64,000 nt of DNA from JBBQFI01 sp038321775. GTDB lineage: Bacteria > Verrucomicrobiota > Verrucomicrobiia > Chthoniobacterales > UBA10450. Position numbers and translations under genes: made by a program. The stretch lies in the NCBI GenBank assembly GCA_038321775.1, contig JBBQFI010000005.1, positions 168,105 through 232,104 on the forward strand, written 5' to 3'. The notes beneath the pieces are model-generated. The model did not search any database. It worked only from the letters and a program-made list of their open reading frames with translations, and had not been told where the DNA came from. Positions 34,478-43,420 of this stretch are shown piece after piece; the first letter of the stretch is position 1; each line of letters starts with the position of its first letter.

Positions 34478-35056
34478 TCAGGTGTTACAAAATCGGCCAA
34501 TGGCTTCCGGATAAATTTCGCGTTCGGCGATTTGAATTCTCGCATGTAACGATTCCGCTGTGTCGTTAGGCAGAATCGGGACTTCGCGTTGCGCAATAAT
34601 TTCGCCGCCATCGATGGTAGCGTTCACGTAGTGGACGGTGCAGCCGGTCGTCTTTTCTCCTGCAAGAAGCGCTTGTTTCCACGCTTCCAAACCAGGAAAT
34701 TTTGGCAGGAGCGAAGGATGGATGTTTATGATTCGTTGCGGGAACGCTTCGAGAAGCGGTGATTTCAAAACACGCATAAAGCCGGCAAGGACGACAAGTT
34801 CGACGCGGGCTTCCTGCAGCGTTTTCACCAGCTGCGCTTCGCTTTCGGGACTGAGCCTTGTGCGAAAAGGCCCTGACGGCAGGTAGGCGTGAGGAACCTC
34901 AAACTCTTTTGCGATCTCAAGAATGCCTGCATCAAAAACGTCAGACAAAACCAAGCTCACATCCGCAGCCAATAGACCATCGCGGATGCGTTCGAGAATC
35001 GCGCGACAATTCGATCCTTTGCCCGAACCTAAAATCGCGATTGGGAGCAAGCTCAC
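34478..35056 (-). CDS. purN: Phosphoribosylglycinamide formyltransferase PurN
   Basis: 192 residues: PIAILGSGKGSNCRAILERI at the N-terminus, VLAGFMRVLKSPLLEAFPQRIINIHPSLLPKFPG (the formyl-transfer active-site segment with Asn and His) and TGCTVHYVNATIDGGEII. It transfers a formyl group from 10-formyl-THF to GAR in purine synthesis. The start at 35056 overlaps the stop of the upstream heptose adenylyltransferase gene (ATGA). Octamer at 34563-34570. Confidence 0.95.
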   Translation of the reverse strand: MSLLPIAILGSGKGSNCRAILERIRDGLLAADVSLVLSDVFDAGILEIAKEFEVPHAYLPSGPFRTRLSPESEAQLVKTLQEARVELVVLAGFMRVLKSPLLEAFPQRIINIHPSLLPKFPGLEAWKQALLAGEKTTGCTVHYVNATIDGGEIIAQREVPILPNDTAESLHARIQIAEREIYPEAIGRFCNT

Positions 35057-35541
35057 GCGTGAAAAGGCTTTTGCACACGGTCAACTAACGCAGTCGTCGA
35101 GTAGCCCGCTTCGAAAGGAAGTATTCGAATCTCCGCCGCAATCTCTTCCAACGCCTTGCGCTCCTCCGCATTCAACGTGTCCGTTTGATAATCGCCGCCT
35201 TTCACATAGACGGCGGGCCGCGCATTTTCCAAAAAATGTGTCGCACGTTGCTGTGAAAAAATTGTCACGTAATCCACACTACCCAGAGCGGCCACGACTT
35301 CTGCGCGATCCTGTTGACGATTAAGCGGTCGGTCTTTCCCTTTAAGTTCTCTGACCGAAGCGTCACCGTTGATTCCAACAACCAGCGCATCTCCCAGCGC
35401 GCGCGCAGCCTGCAAATACCGCACGTGCCCAACGTGCAGGAGATCGAAACAGCCATTCGTTGCCACCAATCTTTTTCCTGCCGCGCGTAAATCGTTTGAA
35501 AGCGCGGCGAGTTGCTCTGCACTCACGATTTTCGTGCTCAT
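35053..35541 (-). CDS. rfaE2: D-glycero-beta-D-manno-heptose 1-phosphate adenylyltransferase (HldE C-terminal type)
   Basis: 162 residues from the ATG at 35541. The nucleotidyltransferase core is VATNGCFDLLHVGHVRYLQA, with the HxGH motif as HVGH, then LVVGINGDASVRELKG and VYVKGGDYQTDTL. It covers only the adenylyltransferase half of HldE, so the kinase half must be a separate gene. The enzyme makes ADP-heptose for lipopolysaccharide core, which implies a Gram-negative outer membrane. Overlaps neighbours on both sides by 4 bp (lipid kinase before it, purN after it). Confidence 0.92.
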   Translation of the reverse strand: MSTKIVSAEQLAALSNDLRAAGKRLVATNGCFDLLHVGHVRYLQAARALGDALVVGINGDASVRELKGKDRPLNRQQDRAEVVAALGSVDYVTIFSQQRATHFLENARPAVYVKGGDYQTDTLNAEERKALEEIAAEIRILPFEAGYSTTALVDRVQKPFHA

Positions 35542-36422
35542 GTTTCGCCAACAATAAATTGCATTGCACCTGGCATCACTTCGAAGACAGCGGGCTCGTT
35601 TCCGACCAATTCGCCATCGACATTGAACCACATTCCTGGTTCCGAGTTTACAGCGAGTTTCGCCGCACGCCGATAAACGATCGCATCGTTGCCCATGTGT
35701 TTGCCTAACAAAATCTGCGCGACATGCATGGTCAATTCCGCTTTCGGTTTTTCTGCAATTAAAAATACATCAACAAGGCCGTCGTTGATAATAGCTTCCG
35801 GCGCCACTGGGATCCCGCCCGCGACGAAACGGCCGTTCGCGACGATCACGTTGTAAAGATTCATCGATATCGTTTCTGCATCGTCAAAAACGAGCGTGGT
35901 TTCGTAGGCGCGCAGGTCTGGCAGCGCAGCCGCAGCACAACGCAAGTACGCGAGCGGTCCCCAAGCCTGCTTAATTTCCGGCGTTAGTTTTTCGTCCACC
36001 AGTCCGCTAAATCCGCCGGCTGAAACATTCACAAAATAACGCACCTGATCACTCGTCACGCGAACAATGTCGATGGGCTTCGTGTGACCGCGCATGATGA
36101 TTTCAAGAGAGTCATCTACTTTCGTGGGCAATCCGATCGATCGCCCAAAGTCGTTACCGGTTCCAAGCGGAACAATTCCCACACGCGTTTTCGAATCTCC
36201 TTCGGCAAGGCCGTTCACAACCTCATTGAGCGTTCCGTCGCCACCAGCTGCGACGATCAACTCAAATTCGTCAGTCGCGGCATCCTGTGCGAACCGTTTC
36301 GCGTCCCCCGGTTCGACGGTGACTTTGATTTCGCAAGCTCCGAGGCGCGCAAACTTTTCCTGCAACGTATCCGTATTTTCGGCCGAACCAGAAGTTGGAT
36401 TGAGAATCACGCAAGTTTTCAT
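35538..36422 (-). CDS. YegS/DgkB-type diacylglycerol/lipid kinase
   Basis: 294 residues. ILNPTSGSAENTDTL at the start, then the catalytic AAGGDGTLNEVVNGL (GGDGT) and VGIVPLGTGNDFGRSIGLP (ATP-binding), and a C-terminal beta-sandwich with AIIVANGRFVAGGIPV-like VIVANGRFVAGGIPVAPEA. The family phosphorylates diacylglycerol or related lipids using ATP. It heads a minus-strand trio with rfaE2 and purN, all overlapping by 4 bp. Confidence 0.92.
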   Translation of the reverse strand: MKTCVILNPTSGSAENTDTLQEKFARLGACEIKVTVEPGDAKRFAQDAATDEFELIVAAGGDGTLNEVVNGLAEGDSKTRVGIVPLGTGNDFGRSIGLPTKVDDSLEIIMRGHTKPIDIVRVTSDQVRYFVNVSAGGFSGLVDEKLTPEIKQAWGPLAYLRCAAAALPDLRAYETTLVFDDAETISMNLYNVIVANGRFVAGGIPVAPEAIINDGLVDVFLIAEKPKAELTMHVAQILLGKHMGNDAIVYRRAAKLAVNSEPGMWFNVDGELVGNEPAVFEVMPGAMQFIVGET

Positions 36423-36528
36423 GAAACAACCGGGCCGCTCATCCTCACACCGTTCGCTGCAATCTCATAGGGAGAATCTTGGTCGCGTTTCAGCTTGGTT
36501 TGTGTATCGTTCCAGCCCGGGCACTTAG

Positions 36529-37320
36529 ATGAATAATCCCACCGAAAATCCAGCCGATCTCGCGAATTCTGCGTTCCGAATTTCGAATTCGCCCGTCGTC
36601 GCGCCGGAGCAGGATCAAGATGATTTGAACGCGCGGGGAACAGAGCTTTCCAACGAACTCCCGCGCTCCTATTCCGAACCGATCGTGTTCGCGATGCCGC
36701 GCGATCCAAAAACGCTTTTTGTTTATTGGGATGTCGATTGGCCGCAAATTTTCGCTGCGGGGACGCCGGCAGATCGGAAAGTTTATCTTCGCGTCTATGA
36801 TGACGCGGACGCGCAATTAGATCAGATCGCCGTTGAACCGATGGCACGCCAATGCGAGGTCGCCGTAGCGAAGCCCTGTAGTTCTTTCCGTATTGAAATG
36901 GGTTATCTCGATCAGGAACAAACCTGGCAGGTTGTTGGTTCGTCCGACGTTGTGCAAACGCCCCCGGACAAAATGGGAGCCTTATCGCCGGGCGATTTTG
37001 CGCTCGTTCCGTTCCACATCACATTCCAGCGTCTTACCGAACTTTTTCGCGCCACGCGGACCGATGAAGGATCGCTTGTTCAGTCTCTCACGCATCTGCA
37101 GGAGAAGTCTCTGCATCCCGAGCAATACGGTTCCCTCGCTCCCGAAGAACGTGAAGTATATCGCGCCATGAAAGCGAGCGTCTCCACAAAAACCTATCTG
37201 CCGCGAATCCCTTCGGATCGCTCGGACGAAACGCGTTTACAGAAGAAACTCGAAGGCGTTCTCGGATTTGGCACGCGCCCGTCGAGTAGTTCGTTAGGTG
37301 GAAGCAGTCGCGCGGTTTAG
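36529..37320 (+). CDS. DUF4912 protein
   Basis: 263 residues. The domain is recognised from IVFAMPRDPKTLFVYWDVDW followed by RKVYLRVYDD and SSFRIEMGYLDQEQTWQVVG, which is the strand pattern of DUF4912. The N-terminus is disordered and the C-terminus (SLGGSSRAV) is serine/glycine-rich. Homologues are frequent in Verrucomicrobia and some Firmicutes; molecular function unknown. The gene ends 4 bp into the convergent livF gene, and an octamer (37291-37298) lies in its last codons. Confidence 0.8.
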   Translation: MNNPTENPADLANSAFRISNSPVVAPEQDQDDLNARGTELSNELPRSYSEPIVFAMPRDPKTLFVYWDVDWPQIFAAGTPADRKVYLRVYDDADAQLDQIAVEPMARQCEVAVAKPCSSFRIEMGYLDQEQTWQVVGSSDVVQTPPDKMGALSPGDFALVPFHITFQRLTELFRATRTDEGSLVQSLTHLQEKSLHPEQYGSLAPEEREVYRAMKASVSTKTYLPRIPSDRSDETRLQKKLEGVLGFGTRPSSSSLGGSSRAV

Positions 37321-38027
37321 GCACCGCCAAGATACGCGCTTTTTACCTGCTCGTTCGTCCGTAGCGCACTCGATTTATCGTGCAGGATAATCTTCCCTGT
37401 CTCGAGCACATAACCATAGTTGGAAACTTCCAGAGCCAGGTTCGCATTTTGTTCCACGAGAAGAATTGTCATGCCTAACGACTTATTGATCTCGACGATT
37501 TTTTGGAAAATCGTTTTTACCAGAATCGGAGCGATGCCGAGCGAAGGCTCGTCGAGCATCAAACAACGCGGTTTGCTCATGAGGGCGCGTCCGATCGCGA
37601 GCATTTGTTGCTCGCCGCCGGACAACGTCCCCGCAGTTTGGCGTTCGCGTTCTTTCAAACGCGGAAACATTTCGTAAACAAAATCGAACTCCGGCTTCAG
37701 GCCCTTTCCCTTTTTGCGCAGATACGCGCCCATTAAGAGATTTTCGTGCACGGTAAGGTTGGCGAAGACCATTCGGCCTTCAGGCACATGGGAAAGACCG
37801 CGCGCGACGATGCGATGCGCTGACTCATTGCTGATTTCCCGACCTTCGTATTTGATGCTGCCGCGCTGCGGTTTCAGTAAGCCGGAAATGGTGCGCAAGG
37901 TGGTCGATTTTCCCGCGCCGTTTGCGCCGATCAAAGTAACGATATCGCCCTGGCCGACCTTCAGCGATATATCGTGCAAGGCCGTAATCGAACCGTAGGA
38001 AACCGCGATATTGCTCAGTTCAATCAT
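37317..38027 (-). CDS. livF: Branched-chain amino acid ABC transporter, ATP-binding protein LivF
   Basis: 236 residues. Walker A LIGANGAGKSTTLRTISG, ABC signature LSGGEQQMLAIGRALM, Walker B CLMLDEPSLGIAP and the His-switch region ILLVEQNANLALEVS, all in order. LivF and LivG form the ATPase pair driving uptake of leucine, isoleucine and valine through LivH/LivM. The final gene of a five-gene minus-strand operon. Confidence 0.95.
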   Translation of the reverse strand: MIELSNIAVSYGSITALHDISLKVGQGDIVTLIGANGAGKSTTLRTISGLLKPQRGSIKYEGREISNESAHRIVARGLSHVPEGRMVFANLTVHENLLMGAYLRKKGKGLKPEFDFVYEMFPRLKERERQTAGTLSGGEQQMLAIGRALMSKPRCLMLDEPSLGIAPILVKTIFQKIVEINKSLGMTILLVEQNANLALEVSNYGYVLETGKIILHDKSSALRTNEQVKSAYLGGA

Positions 38028-38030
38028 TCG

Positions 38031-38810
38031 TTAGGCAATCTTTTTTGCTTCTTCGCCGAGATAGGCTTCAATGACTTTGGGATTGGCCTGCACTTCCGCC
38101 GGCGTTCCCTCCGCGATCTTAATTCCGTAGTCGAGAACCGCAACACGCTGGCAAATTCCCATCACCACTTTCATATCGTGCTCGACCAGCAAGACCGCGA
38201 TCTGGAACTTCTCCTTCACGAACTGAATCAATTCCATCAACTCCTCTTTCTCGCGCGGGTTCATCCCGGCAGCTGGTTCGTCGAGAAGCAGGAGTTTGGG
38301 TTTGGTTGCGAGTGCGCGCACGATTTCGAGCCGACGTTGATCGCCGTAGGACAAACTCTTGCACGGCGTTTTTCGGAAATCCCCGAGATGAAAGATCTCC
38401 AGGATTTCGTAGACCTGTTCGTTGATTTCCGCTTCTTCCTTGCGAAACGATTTTCCCCTCCAAAGCGCGTGCAGAATACCATGTTTCAACTGCATCGTGA
38501 AAGCGGCGCGCACGTTGTCGTAAACGCTGAGCGAGGGAAACAGGCGGATATTTTGAAATGTTCTCGCGACTCCGCGCGCGGCGATGGCAGATGCCTTACG
38601 GCCGATGAGCGATTGCCCATTAAAGCGAATAGTTCCGGAAGTCGGCTCGTAAATTCCGGTAATGATATTGAAAATTGTTGTTTTGCCGGCACCGTTCGGT
38701 CCGATCAAACCAATCAGATCGCGCGGACCGATTTCGAGCGTGAGTTTCGAAACAGCGGTCAGGCCGCCGAAGCACATGGTGCATTCACTTAGTTTGAGCA
38801 GCGAATCCAT
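38031..38810 (-). CDS. livG: Branched-chain amino acid ABC transporter, ATP-binding protein LivG
   Basis: 259 residues. Walker A GLIGPNGAGKTTIFNIITG, signature SYGDQRRLEIVRALATKP (LSYGDQRR replaces LSGGQ, normal for LivG), Walker B LLLLDEPAAGMNPREKEEL and VLLVEHDMKVVM. The C-terminal IAEGTPAEVQANPKVIEAYLGEE is the typical LivG tail. Its TAA stop lies within an octamer (38028-38035), 3 bp from the livF start; the start overlaps livM by one base. Confidence 0.96.
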   Translation of the reverse strand: MDSLLKLSECTMCFGGLTAVSKLTLEIGPRDLIGLIGPNGAGKTTIFNIITGIYEPTSGTIRFNGQSLIGRKASAIAARGVARTFQNIRLFPSLSVYDNVRAAFTMQLKHGILHALWRGKSFRKEEAEINEQVYEILEIFHLGDFRKTPCKSLSYGDQRRLEIVRALATKPKLLLLDEPAAGMNPREKEELMELIQFVKEKFQIAVLLVEHDMKVVMGICQRVAVLDYGIKIAEGTPAEVQANPKVIEAYLGEEAKKIA

Positions 38811-39778
38811 TACGCAGAAGCAGCTTTCTTCCTCGAAAGGAAAGCAGGGCGTTTGATTCCGCCGAAAATTCCCTGCGGTCGTGTCAGCATTAAAATAATC
38901 AGGAGCAGCGAATAGATCACCATTCGATACTGCTGCACAGGGCGCAGCACCTCGGGGAGAATGGTAAGAAGAATCGCAGCGACGATTACGCCGGCGGTGT
39001 TGCCCATTCCGCCAAGGATTACCATCACGATTATCTCGATCGACTTCATGAAGCTGAACCCTTCGGGTGTCAGGTAACCGATAAAATGCGCGTAAAGTCC
39101 GCCCGCGATTCCGGCGAAAAATGCCGCGAGGACAAAGGCGATTACTTTGTATTTCGTCGTGTTCACACCGATCGCTTCCGCGGCTATTTCATCGTCACGC
39201 ACGGTGAGAAAGCCGCGGCCATAAGCGGAGTTCACGAGGTTAAGGACGACGTAAACCGTGATCGCGGCCAGCGAATAGGTCCAAAAAATATTGGTGTAGA
39301 TGGAGGAAACCGAGAAGCCACGCGAACCGCCCATCGTCTCGGTATTTTGCAAGATGACTCGAATGATTTCGCCAAATCCCAAAGTCGCGATGGCAAGATA
39401 ATCACCGCGCAAACGCAACGAAGGAACTCCGACCAGTAACCCAGCCAGTGCCGCGGCGAGACCCCCGGCAAGCAGTGCTACTACAAAAAAAGCGCCGGTA
39501 TTCAGAGTATTCGCGGCGCCGAACCACTGAAACCATTTCGTGCTACCGAAGGTTGTAATAGCAGCCGAAACGTATGCTCCTACCGCCATAAACCCGGCGT
39601 GGCCTAACGAGAATTGGCCAGTGTAACCATTTACCAGGTTCAAGCTTACCGCGAGGATAATATTGATCCCGATGTTGATGACAACGATCGAGAAATACGG
39701 ATCGAGCCCGATGAACTGCGAAACTAAAAAGCTCGCGATGACTGCTCCAATGAGTGCGATTTTGGAGCGATCGAGCAT
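38810..39778 (-). CDS. livM: Branched-chain amino acid ABC transporter, permease LivM
   Basis: 322 residues, eight to ten hydrophobic segments. The family signature NLVNGYTGQFSLGHAGFMAVGAYVSA lies near residue 45 and the ATPase-contact loop RDDEIAAEAIGVNTTKYKVIAFVLAAFFAGIAGGLYA near 195. With LivH it forms the membrane channel. One-base overlaps join it to livH and livG, indicating tight translational coupling. Confidence 0.95.
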   Translation of the reverse strand: MLDRSKIALIGAVIASFLVSQFIGLDPYFSIVVINIGINIILAVSLNLVNGYTGQFSLGHAGFMAVGAYVSAAITTFGSTKWFQWFGAANTLNTGAFFVVALLAGGLAAALAGLLVGVPSLRLRGDYLAIATLGFGEIIRVILQNTETMGGSRGFSVSSIYTNIFWTYSLAAITVYVVLNLVNSAYGRGFLTVRDDEIAAEAIGVNTTKYKVIAFVLAAFFAGIAGGLYAHFIGYLTPEGFSFMKSIEIIVMVILGGMGNTAGVIVAAILLTILPEVLRPVQQYRMVIYSLLLIILMLTRPQGIFGGIKRPAFLSRKKAASA

Positions 39779-40698
39779 TAGACTTTTTCCACCTGACCTT
39801 TTCCAAGCAAGCCCGACGGCTTAAAAAGAAGAATAGCAATCAGTAAGACGAAGGCGACCGCATCGCGATAGCTCGGCGGAACATGAATCTTCGCCCCGTA
39901 GCCGACGATAAGAGTTTCCGCCACACCGAGAATCAAACCGCCAAGTGCAGCGCCCGGAATATTTCCGATACCGCCGAGAACGGCCGCGACGAATGCCTTG
40001 ATACCGGGCAAGAGTCCCATGAGTGGATTGATCACGGGATAGTTGAGCGAGGCGAGGATTCCTGCCGCCGCGGCCAAAGCGGAACCAAGACCAAAGGTGA
40101 AAGAGATAATTACGTTGTTATTGATTCCCATGAGCGAACACGCCGTTGGATTAAACGACAGCGCCCGCATCGCCATTCCCATCTTGGTTTTCAAAACAAT
40201 GAAGCTTAATCCGACAAGCAGAAGGGCTGTGACCACGAGCACGATCAGCTGATTGCTATTAATCGTTAGGCCAGCGATCAGAAATTCCTTGTTTGGAATG
40301 ATTGCGGGAAAAGGTTTCGGATCGGGGCCGAAGAACACCTGGCCGGAATATTCGAGAAAGAGCGAAACGCCGATGGCGGTAATGAGAACGGTGAGGCGTG
40401 GACTGTTGCGGAGCGGCCGGTAGGCCAGCCGTTCAATTAACAAACCCGCGGCCGCGCAAATCACCATCGAGCCAACGAGGACGAGCATGCCGAGCGTAAT
40501 GGAGGAGTGCATCCCAAAAGCCCGCATCAACCAGCCTCCGAGATAGTAGCCGCTGAATGCGCCTACCATATAAACATCGCCATGCGCGAAGTTGATGAAA
40601 CGCAACACCCCATAAACCATGGTGTAGCCGAGCGCGATCAATGCGTAGATCGATCCGAGCGAAAGCCCGTTGATCAGTTGCTGCAGAAATTGATTCAC
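39778..40698 (-). CDS. livH: Branched-chain amino acid ABC transporter, permease LivH
   Basis: 306 residues: QQLINGLSLGSIYALIALGYTMVYGVLRFINFAHGDVYM at the start, the coupling-helix segment ALSFNPTACSLMGIN, and GLLPGIKAFVAAVLGGIGNIPGAALGGLILG, all standard LivH landmarks. Located 33 bp downstream of the binding-protein gene. An octamer lies inside (40263-40270). Confidence 0.96.
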   Translation of the reverse strand: MNQFLQQLINGLSLGSIYALIALGYTMVYGVLRFINFAHGDVYMVGAFSGYYLGGWLMRAFGMHSSITLGMLVLVGSMVICAAAGLLIERLAYRPLRNSPRLTVLITAIGVSLFLEYSGQVFFGPDPKPFPAIIPNKEFLIAGLTINSNQLIVLVVTALLLVGLSFIVLKTKMGMAMRALSFNPTACSLMGINNNVIISFTFGLGSALAAAAGILASLNYPVINPLMGLLPGIKAFVAAVLGGIGNIPGAALGGLILGVAETLIVGYGAKIHVPPSYRDAVAFVLLIAILLFKPSGLLGKGQVEKV

Positions 40699-40731
40699 GC
40701 GAACGAGCCGGCAAAGGCGGCACGGAGTTAG

Positions 40732-41910
40732 TTACGGCGAAACGGACTCGTAGAAATGAAACTTCCCGTCCTTGATCGTGAGAACCTTGGCGGGCTTCTC
40801 TGCATTTCGCTCTTTGTTAATCGTGATTGAACCTGTGACACCTTCGAAGTTTTTGGTCGCCGCCAGCGCATCGCGAATTTTTTCATGATCAACTCCGCCC
40901 GCGCGGTTGATGGCGTCGATTAACACCCGCGCCGCATCGTAACCCAAGGCCGCCATAGCGTCCGGCTCCCTGTGGAACCGATCGGTATATCGTTTCACGA
41001 AGTCCTGCACCACCGGCGCCTGGTCATCCGTCGAGAAATGGTTAGAGAAAAAATTTCCATCCATCGCGGGGCCGCCGATCTGTGTCAGCGTGGGCGAATC
41101 CCAACCGTCACCGCCGAGCAAAGGAACAGTGATGCCGAGCTCACGCGCCTGACGCGCGATCAAACCGACTTCGTTATAATATCCGGGAACAAAAATCGCC
41201 TCGGGATTAATCGCCTTGATCGAGGTGAGCTGGCCTTTGAAATCCTGATCTCCCGAGCTGTAGCTCTGCTCCGTAATAATGGTGCCGCCGTTTTTCGTGA
41301 AGTAATCCTTGAAGTATTGCGCGAACCCGACGCTATAGTCCTGCCGCACATCTTTCAGAATCGCGACCTTGGTTTTGTGCAATGAGTTAAGGCAAAACTT
41401 TGCCATCACTGCGCCTTGAAATTCATCGATGAAGCAAACGCGAAAGATGTAATCACCGATCTTGGTGACGTTCGGATTTGTCGAACCGGGAGAAACCATC
41501 GGCACTTTATTTTGCTGCGCGATCGGCGCCGCTTCGAGCGAACGGGACGACGCAATTTCTCCGATCAGCGCCGAAACCTGATCGCGCGAAATCAGTTTGC
41601 GCACGATCGTGGCGGCTTCACCTGGCTTGGATTGATCGTCTTCCGTGATGAGCTTGATTTTTTTTCCGAGCACGCCGCCCTCTGCATTTGCCGCGTCAAT
41701 CGCGAGAATCGCGCCATTATGCGATGCGGTGCCGAAGCTTGCGGTCAATCCGGTCAAACACGCGTACTCGCCGAGTTTGATGACGTCGCCACCGTTGGCC
41801 CCGTTTTCATTCTTCTTGCAACCGGCAAATGTGAACGACATGCAAGTCGCGACGAGTGAAACTAAAACAACGGCGAACGCATTTCGTGCGGAATGAGAGT
41901 GATTGATCAT
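40732..41910 (-). CDS. livK: Branched-chain amino acid ABC transporter, substrate-binding lipoprotein
   Basis: 392 residues. Signal peptide with lipobox SFTFAGC (mature Cys about 30), then the periplasmic type I fold: IKLGEYACLTGLTASFG, IKLITEDDQSKPGEAATIVRKLI, VPMVSPGSTNPNVTKI, FRVCFIDEFQGAVMAKF and AMAALGYDAARVLIDAINRAGG. It binds leucine/isoleucine/valine or a related amino acid in the periplasm and delivers it to LivHM. First gene of the operon; divergent from the amidohydrolase gene. Confidence 0.94.
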   Translation of the reverse strand: MINHSHSARNAFAVVLVSLVATCMSFTFAGCKKNENGANGGDVIKLGEYACLTGLTASFGTASHNGAILAIDAANAEGGVLGKKIKLITEDDQSKPGEAATIVRKLISRDQVSALIGEIASSRSLEAAPIAQQNKVPMVSPGSTNPNVTKIGDYIFRVCFIDEFQGAVMAKFCLNSLHKTKVAILKDVRQDYSVGFAQYFKDYFTKNGGTIITEQSYSSGDQDFKGQLTSIKAINPEAIFVPGYYNEVGLIARQARELGITVPLLGGDGWDSPTLTQIGGPAMDGNFFSNHFSTDDQAPVVQDFVKRYTDRFHREPDAMAALGYDAARVLIDAINRAGGVDHEKIRDALAATKNFEGVTGSITINKERNAEKPAKVLTIKDGKFHFYESVSP

Positions 41911-41990
41911 AATTAAATCCCCCGCTCCGAATACCGGCTGGCTGGGATGCAGGCAAGTGTTTTCGCCCTCTCAAATCGGTGAGTCGTTCT

Positions 41991-42020
41991 TGTCATTCCG
42001 CGCGTGGTCGAGGAATCTCC
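41991..42020 (+). repeat. Degenerate copy of a common extragenic repeat (TCATTCC...GAGGAATCTC)
   Basis: Directly upstream of the amidohydrolase start lies TGTCATTCCG followed by CGCGTGGTCG and AGGAATCTCC. The outer parts GATTCCTC/GAGGAATC-like form an imperfect inverted pair. Sequences of this form are widely scattered between genes in many soil bacteria and are often mistranslated as peptides such as RAWSRNLL. Only one copy is seen in this window. Confidence 0.5.
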
Positions 42021-42025
42021 TGCTG

Positions 42026-43420
42026 ATGAAACGTCGAATACTCTTCGCTCTGGCTCTGCTCTTTTTCGCTCCCGGAATTTTCGCCGACAAGATCGCGCTC
42101 ATCAACGGGACCGTGATTAATCCGGCCAGCGCGTCCGTTGAGGTTGCGAACGTGTTGATCGACGGCGATCACATTTCAGATGTCGGCAACTTCGCGGTGT
42201 CTTCCGCGCAGGCGAGGATCATCGATTGCAAAGGGAAGTTTATCCTACCCGGATACATCGACACGCATGTGCATTTTTTTCAGTCGGGCGATCTCTACAC
42301 GCGCCCGGACGGCGTCGACCTGACAAAAGTGCGTTCCTACAGAGATGAAGTGGCGTGGATAAAGAAAAATCTGCCCGACACATTCGCGCGCTATCTGCGT
42401 TGTGGAATTACTTCCGTTGTCGATGTCGGCGGGCCGTTTTGGAATTTTGAGGTGCGCAAAATCGCAAACGCCACCGAGAAAGCGCCGCGCGTTGCAGTTG
42501 CTGGACCGTTGATATCGAGCGTCTCCCGACCGCAACTCGACCTTGGCGATCCGCCAATTGTGAAGATCGATACACCGGAACAAGCGCGGGAGTTCGTGCG
42601 CAAGTTGGCCGAACAAAAACCGGATCTCGTGAAGATCTGGTACATCGTCGACAAGGATCATCCGGTCGACAGCTTCCGCCCGATCGTTCGTGCGACGATT
42701 GAAGAAAGTCATGCGCACAAGTTACGCGTCGCCGTGCACGCCACAGAATTGGAGACCGCGCGCGCCGCGGTGGAGGAAGGCGCCGATGTTCTCGTCCACA
42801 GCGTGGTCGATAAACCGGTGGACGACGCGTTCGTTAGACTGCTGAAGGAAAAGCACACCATTTTGTGTCCGACGCTGGTTGTTTTTGAACGCTACGGGCG
42901 CACCTTTGCCAACAAGTTGAATCTCACGCCGGAAGAAAAAGCGTGGGGTAATCCAGAAGTGATCGCCTCACTCGACGTCACGAAGATTCCGCCGAAAGAG
43001 TTACCGGATCGAATCAAAACCGCGATGGCGAATCCGAATGAGGCGCTCGATCGCATCAAGAAAACTTACGCGGTCGCGCTCAAGAATTTGAAAACGCTGG
43101 AGGACGCGGGCGTTACGATCGCGGCGGGGACCGACGCGGGAAATATCGGCACAATTCACGGACCTGCGCTCTTTCGGGAATTTCAGTTAATGCACGAAGC
43201 TGGCCTAACGAATATGGAGATTCTGCAGTGCACGACCGCAAATGCCGCCAAACTTTTCGGCGGTGACACCGGTGCACATATCGGGGCGATCGTAAAAGGC
43301 GACTTCGCCGATCTCGTCATTTTAAAATCCAATCCGATCGAAGACATCGCGCACACTTCGGATAGCGACACGATCATAAAGAACGGCGTTGCTTATTCGG
43401 CAACGTCACTCATTAAATAA
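42026..43420 (+). CDS. Secreted metal-dependent amidohydrolase (imidazolonepropionase-like)
   Basis: 464 residues from the ATG at 42026; earlier in-frame ATGs would put the signal peptide in the interior. Signal peptide MKRRILFALALLFFAPGIFA, then the amidohydrolase barrel: INGTVINPASASVEVANVLI, FILPGYIDTHVHFFQSGD (HxH metal site), VDVGGPFW, KLRVAVHATELETARAAVEEG (His), VLVHSVV (His), and TIAAGTDAGNIGTIHG (catalytic Asp). C-terminal GAHIGAIVKGDFADLVILKSNP is typical. It probably hydrolyses an amide or dipeptide in the periplasm. Its stop overlaps the DUF885 start (TAATG), so the two act together, perhaps in peptide breakdown. Confidence 0.9.
   Translation: MKRRILFALALLFFAPGIFADKIALINGTVINPASASVEVANVLIDGDHISDVGNFAVSSAQARIIDCKGKFILPGYIDTHVHFFQSGDLYTRPDGVDLTKVRSYRDEVAWIKKNLPDTFARYLRCGITSVVDVGGPFWNFEVRKIANATEKAPRVAVAGPLISSVSRPQLDLGDPPIVKIDTPEQAREFVRKLAEQKPDLVKIWYIVDKDHPVDSFRPIVRATIEESHAHKLRVAVHATELETARAAVEEGADVLVHSVVDKPVDDAFVRLLKEKHTILCPTLVVFERYGRTFANKLNLTPEEKAWGNPEVIASLDVTKIPPKELPDRIKTAMANPNEALDRIKKTYAVALKNLKTLEDAGVTIAAGTDAGNIGTIHGPALFREFQLMHEAGLTNMEILQCTTANAAKLFGGDTGAHIGAIVKGDFADLVILKSNPIEDIAHTSDSDTIIKNGVAYSATSLIK

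Noticed and set aside
37317..41910. Functional link between the liv transporter and the Leu/Val NRPS
   Set aside because: The two are 18 kb apart with unrelated genes between them; liv operons are ordinary housekeeping genes.
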